Part shown: positions 36,266-46,209 of the stretch, piece after piece | Position numbering within the stretch: the first letter of the stretch is position 1 | Layout: every line of letters begins with the position of its first letter | NCBI GenBank assembly: GCA_026826555.1 | Contig: JAKSZT010054335.1 | Coordinates: forward strand, 6,336,649-6,400,648 | Length of the DNA stretch: 64,000 nt | Direction of reading: 5' to 3' | Source: Tolypeutes matacus | Taxonomy: Eukaryota > Chordata > Mammalia > Cingulata > Chlamyphoridae | Translations under genes and position numbers: made by a program | Notes under the pieces: generated by a model | What the model saw: the letters and a program-made list of their open reading frames with translations, nothing else | What the model was told of the DNA's origin: nothing | The model's database searches: none

Positions 36266-36778
36266 AAGAGTGGAACTGCTGGGTCAGAGGGAAGGCGTAT
36301 GTTGATCCTTAGATTTTGCCAAAAAGTTTTCTTAAGTGCTATGCTTATTTGCATTTCTGCCAGCAATATAAAAGAATTCCACTTGTTCTATATACATGGT
36401 GTTACTAGTCTTTTTAATTGTAGCCTTCTGTTTGGTATATAGCGGTATCTCATGGTGTTTTAAAATTGTAACATTTTCATATGTTGATTGGCCATTTGAA
36501 TATCCTCTTTTGTGCCTGCATGTGTCTTTTGCCCATTTCTAAAATTGGCTTGTGTTTTTCTTACTGATTGGTAGCATTCTTTATGTATTCTAGGTAAGAT
36601 TCCTTTGTCGGATATATGTATCAGATATATTTTCTTCAAGTCTGTAGTATGGTTTTATACTCCTTATGGCAAACTTGATGAACAGATGTTAATTAAGTCT
36701 AATTTATCACTTTTTTTTCTTTTACGGTCAATGCTTTTTGTGCTCTGTTTAAAAAAACAAAAACAAAAAACCTTTGCC

Positions 36779-36890
36779 CGGGGAGCGGTTATAGCTCAGT
36801 GGTTGAGTGCCTGCTTCCCATGTACGAGGTTCTGGGTTCAATCCCCAGGACCTCCTTTAAAAAAATATACAAAAAAAACCCCAAAAAACC
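36779..36890 (+). mobile_element. DAS-type SINE monomer, closest to tRNA-Ala
   Basis: GTTATAGCTCAGTGGTTGAG and GGGTTCAATCCCCAGG are the A- and B-box regions of a tRNA-Ala-like body, followed by an A-rich tail. The flanks AACCTTTGCC and ACCCTTTACC look like a decayed target duplication. It is not a tRNA gene: the acceptor stem does not pair, and the A-tail marks a retroposon. Confidence 0.8.
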
Positions 36891-37314
36891 AAAACCCTTT
36901 ACCTATGCCTAGGTCAGCAAGAAATTCTCCTATGTTTCCTTCTAGAAGCTGTATTATTTTACCTTTCCCTTGTGGATCTATGATACATCTCAAGTTAATC
37001 TTTGACTGTGGTGTGATGATAATGGTTAAGGCTTGTTTTTTACCTTCATAGAAACCAGTTGCCTCTGTACTCTTTATTGAAAGACCATTTCTCCCCTTTT
37101 GTTTAATTTTGCTTATGGTATATATTTGAGTGTGGTAGGAACATTCTTTCTGTGCTTTCAGCCATCCAATCAGACAACGTTAGAAACTTTTTGAAATATT
37201 CTTTTTCAAAATGTTCTCTCGGTAGAAGTTAACATTTTCACTCAATGTTAAAACTTTCCCTTTCCCTTGGGACAGATAATGCGTGCCTGTGTCTATGTGT
37301 AAAAGTATGTGGTA

Positions 37315-40300
37315 ATATTCCATTGTATGTATGTACCACATTTTGTTTATCCATTCATCTCTTGAAGGGCAGTGGGGTTGATTGCAACTTTTGGCAATAA
37401 TGAACAATGCCGCTATGAACACTGGTGTGCATATATCTGTTTGTGTCTTTGTTTTCTATTCTTCTGGGTATATACCCAGCAGTGGAATCACTGGATCATA
37501 CGGAAGATCTATTGTTAGTTTTCTGAGGAACCGCCCAACTGTCCTCCACAGTGGCTGGACGATTCCACAATCCCACCAGCAGTGGATGAGGGTTCCTATT
37601 CCTCCACATCCTCTCCAACACTTATAGTCTGCTGTTTTTTTAATAGCTGCCATTCTAATGGGTGTAAGATGGTATCTCATTGTAGTTTTGATTTGCATTT
37701 CCCTATTAGCTAGTGATGTCGAGCAATTTTTTCATGTGCTTTTTGGCCATTTGTATTTCTTCCTTGGAGAAATGTCTTTTCACGTCATTTGCCCATTTTT
37801 TAAATGGATTGTTTGTCTTTTTATTTTTGAGGTGTAGGATTTCTTTATGCAGGATTTTAGGCTCCTATCAAATATATGGTTGCCAAATATTTTCTCCCAT
37901 TGGGTTGGCTGCCTTTTTATTTTATTTTCTTTTTTTTTTTTTTTTAAAGATTTTATTTATTTATTCATTTATCCCCCCCTTGCTGCCTGTGCTCGCTGGG
38001 TCAGCCAACCACGCCGTGCGGGCGGGCCCGCCCTCACCAGGAGGCCCCGGGAACCGAACCCAGGGCCTCCCACACGGCAAACGGGAGCCCCACTGATTGA
38101 GCCACAGCCGCCTCCCCCTTTTTATTTTCTTGATAACATCCTTTGAGGTGCAGAAGTTTTTAATTTTGAGGGGATCCCATTTATCTATTTCTTTTTTTTT
38201 TTTTTGCTGCTCGTGCTTTGGGTGTGAAGTTCATGAAACCATTTCCTGTTACAAGGTCCTGTAGATGCTTCCCTACAATACTCAGCTGTAAGAAGAGAAG
38301 GTTGTGAGCCATCACCCATATGGACATAATCTATGGTAAAGTGATAAGAGTATAGTTGCGTATTGAAGGATAGGACAGGTGGGTAGTGATATTACTGGGT
38401 TTGGTGGTGCAGAGTCACCAGGTGGGTAGATTAGGAAGGGCAGGTTAGAATACCCAGGATACTGGCGGGGAGAGATGGGAGAGGGACCAGGTGAACACGG
38501 GATTTGTGGGTATGAGGTTGAAAGTGCAGGGGTGGGCAATATGACAAGGGAGTGTCACTGGTTTAGGGTGTTGGTTGGGGGGGCATTCAGGATGGAGCGC
38601 ATCTGGAGCAGGCTTCTGGGGAGTGTGTGAGTGTTCATTCTGTCATAATGTGTCGGTGGGTGGAGACCCCCATGGTGAGAGGGAAGGACATGGACCCTCA
38701 TCTTTGGATGGACCAGTTTCATCCAGAAATCGACAGGTGGGCGTCTCTCATGAGCAAGGGTAGATCCTAATAGGGGAGGACAATCAGTGTTTCAAGACCT
38801 CTTGTTGCATGTAACTATGAATCTTGTCATCCAATGAGTCAAGACAGGGGGTTGTCATGTTCCCCAGGGAGATGGGGAGGGAGGAACAGAATGGATCAAA
38901 CGGGGTATTTAGTGGTCAGCGGAAATGTTTTTCATTACCTTACAGTGATGGACACAGGACATGGTGAGTATCATCAAAAATTTATTAAATTGTACCATCT
39001 AAAATGTAAACTATACTGTAAACCATTGACAATGTTTAGTAGCTATGTTTCACTATCTGTATAACAGTTTTAACAATGCTACCATCCATATACAAAAAGG
39101 TTTTAATATGGGGTGAAGAAAGGGGGAGGAGGTTGGGTATATGAGAGTCTCTAATATTCTGCATGTGACTTTGCTGTGACCTAAAACTTCTTTGAAAATT
39201 AAATGCAATTTTGGGAGACACTGGGGAGTGAGAGGGGGAAGGTGCCACGGTACAGACTGGACACCCGATAATGTAGTGATAAAAGGAAAAATGTCAAAAA
39301 AAATTTTTTTTTTAATTTTTTTGTTTTTTCCCATTTAATTTTAATTTAATTTTATTTTTAGTGTTTTTTTTTTTTTAAGTTTCTATCTATTTTATCTCTT
39401 ACATTTAAACTTATAATTATTATTTCATTTTCCTATTAATTAGTATTTGCCTGTTATATGGGCTTTATCCTTAAGGAAGGTTTGGATCACAGAAGGGATA
39501 CAGTGGGGTAGGGAGAGGATTGTTGTTGGGGGGTGTCAGGAATGGGGGTTTTGTGGGAAGAAGTTCACCTGAATATACATAAGAGATATATAAAATTGTT
39601 CAAATGATCAAGGGGTGGGGCATGGTCATAGTGGGTGGAGAATCACTCAATAAATGAGAGAATACTGAATTCCCGGCCTGGAGAGCTCTGCCACATTCTC
39701 CAAGGGAGCAGCAACAGTCCCTCAAGAGCAGGGGCAGTGTTTGGCCAAGGAGGATGGTCCACTGATGGGGTCTTGTTATTGATGACTAGCCTTATGAGTT
39801 TTTGCTATTGTAATTGAAACTTAGCCTATTGTTATGGTGTGCCTAAGGGTTGCCACCTGAGAGCCTCCTCGTTGCTCAAATGTGGCCTCTCTCTAAGCCA
39901 AACTCAGCAAATGAATGCATTACCTTCCTCCCAGCTGGGACATGACTCCCAGGGATGAACCTCCCTGGCAACAAGCGATTACTACCAAGTGCCAACTGGC
40001 AATACAACTGGAAAAAGACCTTGAATAAAAGGGGGGAAAGGTAAAGACAAATGAGTTCACATGGCTAAGAGACTTCAAAGAGAGTCGGGAGGTCATCCCA
40101 GAGGTAATGATTATGCACACCTCAGTAGGATCTCATAGAACCCCAAACAGAGGGGCTCCTGAGGGCTCTGAAGACACCCAGGTCCTATATAAGGGGGGAT
40201 AGCTCCAGAGATTGATGCCTTATCAGTGGGCTCTACTTTGGAATCTGTGCTCCTGAGAGTGACAGAGTTGGACTCAAGTAAGTCCTCCCTGCACATGGTC

Positions 40301-41067
40301 CATCAGTCCTTTCTATTCAAACCTATATGTAATGTTGGAGTTTGTAGGTATACTTCCAGGGACTGGAGCCTTTGGCCTGCCCATGTGCCAGCTGTGCCTG
40401 GAATCTGGTGGAGCTGCAACTCCTACTCTACAGCTCAATGGACTCAACCAAGTCACCTGGTGAGGAGATGATGATGGGCAATGGCTATCCCAGGGAATGG
40501 AGAGAGCCTGCAGCCGCAGGCAGGATAATCCCATCCACTGTATCCATGGGATGTAAGCCCCCCTCTCACTTGGAGGTGGAGTGGACATCACCATCCCAGA
40601 CTCCTCAGGATTGGGGGAAGAGCTATGGACTAGAGTGGACTTACTGGTATTCTGTTGTAGATATATTGTGATTCAAGCAATGGAAGAAATTACAACATTG
40701 ATGTGGAACCAGTGGCCACTGGATGCTTTTGGGGTAGGGAGAGGGAAAAGCAGTTGTAATACAGGAGCTTTTTCGGGACTTGGGAATTATCCTGAGTGAC
40801 ATTAAAATGACAGATATAGGCCATTTTACATCAGCATATAACATGCAGAACTGTGTGGGAGAGAGTGTGGTCTACAATGTGAATTATGGTCCATGCTCAG
40901 TGGCAAAGCCCCAGGATGTGTATATCCATTGCAGGTGATGTGCCACACTAATGAAGGATGTTTATGTGGGAGGGTGTGGGAGGTGGGGAACATGGGAATC
41001 CCTACAATTTTTGTGTAACATTTATGTAATCTAAGCATCTTTTACATTATTTAAAAAAAAAAAAAAT
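37315..41067 (+). mobile_element. 5'-inverted (twin-primed) L1 with long 3' tail
   Basis: Exact 11-bp duplications AGTATGTGGTA at 37304-37314 and 41068-41078 bound the element, and the poly(A) is on the right (about 41052-41066). The left arm (37315 to about 38275) is ORF2 C-terminal sequence in reverse. At about 38276 the sense arm starts with TACTCAGCTGTAAGAAG, which continues ORF2 almost where the inverted arm ends. This is the hallmark of twin priming. After the ORF2 stop come about 2.7 kb of non-coding, partly G-rich sequence up to the poly(A). That part is either a very long 3' UTR or a 3'-transduced segment. A DAS SINE (37924-38116) later entered the inverted arm. Confidence 0.85.
37924..38116 (-). 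mobile_element. Young GC-rich DAS-type SINE in an L1
   Basis: The - strand begins with a GCGGCTGTGGC-like head and the B-box region GGGTTCGGTTCCC, then GGGCGGGCCCGCCC and a CTTGCTGCCTG-complement, and ends in poly(A). A 12-bp duplication, CCTTTTTATTTT, flanks it at 37912-37923 and 38117-38128. It is the same subtype as the copy at 52620. Confidence 0.9.
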
Positions 41068-41308
41068 AGTATGTGGTAGATAGCATACTGACAGCGTTCG
41101 TCATCATACAAAATCTTAGCAAATTTGTAATACTTGTCTTTTTGTAAAGTAAAAACTGCATGTCATCTTTAAGTTTAGTAGCTCTTTTAAGACCTTTGTT
41201 ATGAGCTAGGCGGTGAATCCATGTTTTCTGATCATTCTCCATCTCATTGCAAAATATTGTAAAGATTTTCCTGTATTTTAAAGAGCTTGTTTTTATAAAA
41301 CTTACCAC

Positions 41309-41560
41309 ATCCCTGGCTTACTGGTTAAGAGCAGGCACCCTAGCCAGATGGCCTGGGTTCAAGTCCTGGCTCTTCAGTGTATATCCACTGTGGGCAAGTG
41401 CCCCAGCTTCTCTGTGCCTCATGGCCTCAGCTGTAGCAGTAGATTTCATTATAACTCCCAGTGTGACAGCGGGTTGTGAAGATGAGGTGAGAATAAATGC
41501 AAAGAGGTCCGAATGTTGTGTTGCACATATTTGGTGCTCCGTAAATGTTATACACGCATA
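41309..41560 (+). mobile_element. MIR SINE
   Basis: CTTACTGGTTAAGAGCAGGC, GCCTGGGTTCAAGTCC, GTGGGCAAGTGCCCC and GTGCTCCGTAAATGTTA are in MIR order over nearly the full length. The head is tRNA-derived. Confidence 0.85.
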
Positions 41561-43195
41561 TTTAGCCGTGCGTTTATGTATGTTTGCTTACTTGGTGGTG
41601 TTTTCCTTCAAACATGGTATGTATCTGCCCGTCAGTGACCTTGCTGTGGTCGTTTGCTTGTGAATGATACTGGGAACAAATTTTGCTTGTATGGTTATCT
41701 TTGCAACTTAACTGAGGATCCTTTTTTAAAAATTATTATTTATTTTTAATTCAAATTAAAGTGATTATTCTACTAGTGGTTTTATTTGCATAGGTTTTAA
41801 TCTTAAAACTTTCTCATTGAATGAATTTTTTATGGTCAAGAGTGTATCTTAACCAACACGTATTTACTTTAGTGATTCACAGAAAAAGTAATGCTTTGAG
41901 TATTTCTTGGCAGGACAGACTCTCAAATCTCATTAGTGAAGCCCTTTTTGAAATAGCTGTTCTTTGACCCCACTTCTTAGAAGACATGCTGTTCTAGTAC
42001 TTGCTGGTTCACATTTTCAGCCATGTTTCCTAGAAATTCCCAGTGGTGTCTATTGATAAAAATTGAGGATTTTGTTGTTGTTGTTGTTGTTGGATATTAA
42101 ACTATTTTTTTGCTTTGGGAGGGAAAGTGTTTCCAAATAGTTTAAGGTTTCTGGTTTTTAATATAAATGACAAAACCTCACAGGAGCTTCCGAATATCAT
42201 TAAGCTTCATAAAATTTTGAAAAGTCTTGGATTGAGAATCACATGAAATATAGAGGTTCAATTTTCTTTGGTAATTACTTATTTTTAAAATTTATTGTTA
42301 ATCATCGTGGCTTCATAGCATTTCTAGTTAACATATCAAGGCAAAATGCATAGCAAAGTTCATTGTAACAGTCGTAGTTTTCATAATTTCAATTTTTTTC
42401 GGTTACTTCTTTTCAGATCTGATTATCTTACTGTTTTTAAGGTCATAACATGGCTAGCATAAAAATTGTAGGGAGCAGAATAAGCTCACATTTTTTGTTT
42501 GCTTGTGTTTGTGTTATTAGCAGTAGCTTTAATTCCAGTTTCTTTGTGGGAATCTTTATGGGGCACTTGTCTACTTTTTTATTAACTTAGTTCAAACTAG
42601 ATAATAAAATCCCAGTGCACATGTAATCAGGTGAACATGACCTTCTATAATCACCATCTCTGAGCCATGCTGCCTCCACCCTTCCTTTTTGATACCTAAG
42701 CACCACTCAGTCTTTAAAGGAAAGATTCCAATAAGGAAGCAGAAGAAAGAAAGGCAAGTAGGAAAATGATGAAAATTTAGGTTTTATAAAGCTGCTGCCC
42801 TGAGGCTCAAAACTTGGAAAAGAATATCTGATAAATAGTTGTCGGCTTTCCCTCTTCCTCCTCCAGCGTGTAATCGTGTTATTTCTACACTTAGGAAACT
42901 CCCCTAAACATTCTCTCAGTTTGATTGCTGGAGCAGTTGTCTGCAGGGCCTGAAGATGGTTGGGGAGTTAGAGGCAGCAGCCTGGAGCGCCTTCTTCTTG
43001 GCGTCTGCTTCTGTGTGCTCAGGCCTGAAGTTCTCTCCCCTGGCATTCTCCCTCCATGCTAATTAACATGCGTGAGGAGGAGCTACAGAATATCCTGATA
43101 AAAAAATGTCAGTGTGCTCGCTAAGGTAGCATGTATTACTGTGAGACAGGAGGGTACTAGTTTAGTTGTGTTGTATTTTTTTGTTTTGTTTCGCT
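41561..43195. other. Unique sequence with a (TTG)n run
   Basis: No mobile element is recognised. A TTG microsatellite lies at about 42071-42092. A GC-richer part at 42840-43110 ends with GCTAATTAACATGCGTGAGG. It is non-coding and its function is unknown. Confidence 0.4.
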
Positions 43196-44920
43196 ATAAG
43201 GATACTTAAAAGAACAACACTGCAGAAAAGCCGTTTGACAAAATATAACACCTATTCGTAATTAAGAAACTCTTGGCAAACTAAGATTAGAAGGGAGTTT
43301 CCTTAATGTGGTTAAGAATGTCTACCAAAGAACTAAAGCAAATGTCATACTTAATAGTGGAGATTCCTCCTGATAGTGAATATTCTCGCTGTCCTGACTT
43401 TGTGATAATCAGGGCAGGCTAAACATTTGCTATATTAGAAACCTTGCATGTGTCCCCAGACCTAGTTTTCCTCCCTAGGTCTGGTTTTTAGAATGCTGGT
43501 GATAAACTAAGCCTGATTTATTATATGACCATCCTGTATGGGAAAAGACTGTAACTTTGGGTATCTTTGGTCAACCTTAAGAGAGATAGCAGGGCAGCAG
43601 ATGTGGCTTAAGTGGTTAGGCATCTGTCTCCCATATGGAGGGACCTGGTTTCAATCCCTGGGACCTCCCAGTAAAAATTAAAAAAGAAAAATATAGAAGG
43701 TGTGTGGACTCGCCACCAGCCCCCGTGAGCGGGTGAGCCCCCCAGGACCTATGCGCAGGTGCGCTGTCAGGCCCCACCGAGCCCCGCAGCAAGATGATGG
43801 TGTAACAGGAGAGTGACACAAAGGAGAGCTAAGACAAGATGCAGTGAAAAAAAAAAAACAGGAACTAAGGTGGCCTCTCTCCCACATCGGACTTTCCAAG
43901 GATCGAATCCCAGTAAAGACAGGAGGAGAAGGATGAGAAGAGAGGGCAGGAAACAGACACAGAGAATTGCCCAGTGAATGGACACAAAAACAGCAAAAAT
44001 GGGGGAGGGGGGTAAAAAATGGATAGAAGTAAATTAAAAAAAAAAAAAGATTCCTCCTGAAATTGGGAACAAGACAAAGATGTTCACCATCACTATTTTT
44101 ATTCACCATTGTATTGGAGGTCCTAGCCAATGCAATAAGTAAAAAAAACCCATGCATAATAATTGGAAAAGAAGAAATAAAACTGCCATTATTTTCTGTC
44201 AATATGATTTTATACTTAGAAAATGTAAAAGCATTTTCTTGGTATAAAAATGCAAAATACTGAAATTAATAATTGAATTTAGCAAAGTCACCAAGAACAA
44301 TATATATATATATATATAAAAACAAGTTTTGACCAACCATAAACAACTTAAAAAATGATTCTACTTATAGTGGCATCCAAAAAATCAAATACCTAGGAAT
44401 AAATCAAAAGGACAAGACTTCTTTTCTGAAAACGATGAAGTGTTATTGAGGGACATGCCCAAGGATATTGGTAGCAAAAATATTTGTAGTAATGAAAAAC
44501 CGGAAACTGTTCACTTGCCCGTCAGCATTAGAATAATTGAAATAAGCTGAGGTGTCCTCACACGTGGAATGCTACCCAAAAAGGAGAGTGATGGACTGCA
44601 GATGCCTGCAATACAGTATGGATGGGTCTCAGGAGCATCATGTGTAATTCTTATTACCAAGCACAAGCCCAGGCACAGCTAATCCATGGTGCTGGGAGTC
44701 AGGGCAGCGTTGACTCTGAGCAGGGTGGTCCTGTCGGAGGGGAGCACGAGCGTTCCGGGTGTCGGTGGTGCTCCTGTTTCTGAGCTGCGTGCTTGTTACA
44801 TAGGTGTGTTCCGTTTGTGAAAACTCACCCAGCTGTGCACTTAGGTATGCTTTGCTATATCTGCACTTAAGCGAAACAATTTTAAAAATGCCCAACTCTG
44901 CTTGTATCACAGGTAGTAGC
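43196..44920 (+). mobile_element. L1 ORF2 fragment (+), split by a composite DAS
   Basis: The parts at 43196-43373 and 44061-44440 read as a reverse-transcriptase region (CAAAGAACTAAAGCAAATGT; AGGAACAAGACAAAG-like). The part after about 44440 jumps to the ORF2 C-terminus (GAAAAACCGGAAACTG, GGAATGCTACCC). A (TA)n run lies at 44300-44320. All frames are broken. Confidence 0.7.
43374..44047 (+). mobile_element. Composite long DAS element with 5' leader
   Basis: An exact 13-bp duplication, AGATTCCTCCTGA, at 43361-43373 and 44048-44060 sets the limits within an L1. The order is: a non-tRNA leader (43374 to about 43588); a tRNA-like module (GTGGCTTAAGTGG, GGTTTCAATCCC; 43593-43672); about three 25-bp repeat units (43703-43785); a second tRNA-like module with GGATCGAATCCCAG (about 43855-43910); and a purine-rich tail with poly(A). 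The leader holds a perfect hairpin (43456-43465 with 43475-43484). The 174-aa - strand ORF over it is spurious. Confidence 0.85.
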
Positions 44921-45080
44921 TTAACTTTGGGTATGCTTGTACCCAGGTTTTAGAGTCAGATTGGGTTGTCATTCTAACCCTGCCACGTAGCAGCTGTCCC
45001 GTGCGCCCAGCCAGGGCATGTGTCTAAACATACTTCCTCACCTGTAAGGGTTAGTAGCACCCTTGTTTAATCATTGTGAG
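44921..45080 (+). mobile_element. MIR SINE fragment
   Basis: TTTTAGAGTCAGATTGGGTT, CTAACCCTGCCACGTAGCAG and TCACCTGTAAGGGTTAGTAG follow MIR order, with a decayed sequence. Confidence 0.6.
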
Positions 45081-45640
45081 GACATTGAGAACGTTGTTCG
45101 TTTCTTTCCCTTTAGGGGAATTGTGTGTCTGTTTAAAAGGAAAAAAAAATACACACGCACAATCCTCGGTACTACCTATGATAGAAAGCAACAGCCCAGT
45201 AGTGAGCTTTAAATTATAATACTTGATTATGCTCAAAAGGACCTATCTACAAATGACACGTTATCTCTAAATATATGTTTATGTTTATAGGCCTAAATAT
45301 AACCATCTATTTATGTGACCATGTTCAAAGATAGAGCAAAGTTCATAGAAAATTTCTTACAGTGAGATTACGGCAATATATTTTTCCCCTCTAAGAGCAA
45401 TTATGTGTAATAAAACGTATCATTAGTTACATTTAGGTTGTTATAGATGATAGGTTGGGATCTAACAATGATTTTTCTCCTTTTGGAGCTTGTCATATCT
45501 AATCAGTAGATAATCAGACATTGATGGGAAATGAAATTCAAAGTTATGCTCTACATTTCCATATTTGCATGTGTCAATCTGAAGACCTGAGCCATTTATA
45601 GTCTTAAAGTAACAAAATGGCTTTGAGTTCCATTCATGTA
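45081..45640. other. No recognised feature
   Basis: AT-rich, unique-looking. Confidence 0.45.
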
Positions 45641-45644
45641 GTCA

Positions 45645-45950
45645 TCACACATTCATTTATTTAAGTATTTGTTGAGAACTGACTCTTCCAAGCGCTATTC
45701 TAGATACTGGTCACAGCAGTTGATAAAACAGACAAAAGGCCCCCATCCTAACAATGCTTTTATTCTAGAAGAAAGCAAAAATAAGTCTGCGTGGTTAATA
45801 CATTCGTCAGTGTGCAGTGCTGTGAGAAGGGGGTGGGGCGTGCAGGATGGGGTTGCTGTATGTGGGCCTTCGGAAAAGGCCCTTATGTTACGTGGACATC
45901 TGAGCACACACGAGAAGGAAAGACGGACAGGAGAGGGTCATGCCAGCGTT
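45645..45950. repeat. Ancient mammalian interspersed repeat, family not assigned
   Basis: TTTAAGTATTTGTTGAGAAC, CTATTCTAGATACTGG and CCCATCCTAACAATGC resemble the old repeat also seen at 23.7 and 60.3 kb. Confidence 0.5.
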
Positions 45951-46209
45951 TAGGGGATTAGCAGTCTCAACTCAAAATCAAATGATACAAAATAAAAATT
46001 TTAAATACCTCTATTTCTATTTTTTTTTAATGTTTTTGTTGGTTTTTTTCTGTTCTGTTTTTGGTATGTTTGAACTGGACTCAACCAAAATGGTCTTTCC
46101 TATTGCTGAAAGCAGAGTACCGATTCAAATAACTAATTTAGATTGTTGAGGTTTTATAATTAAATATTTCTCGTTCTAGCTCCTCTTTTCAAGGTCCTTG
46201 CTTACTTTT

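Larger units (their letters stand above)
35820..37200 (-). mobile_element. Older L1 (-), ORF2 3' region
   Basis: Antisense L1 3' region and ORF2, broken by a CA-rich microsatellite at 36226 and a DAS SINE at 36779. It is divergent from the adjacent younger L1. Confidence 0.6.

Noticed and set aside
36779..36855. Possible functional tRNA-Ala gene
   Set aside because: A- and B-box words are present, but the stems do not pair, an A-rich tail follows and decayed target duplications flank it. It is a SINE.
43678..44202. 174-codon ORF on the - strand
   Set aside because: It runs across the composite DAS element and into L1. Low-complexity F/S/P-rich translation from a SINE is not a protein.
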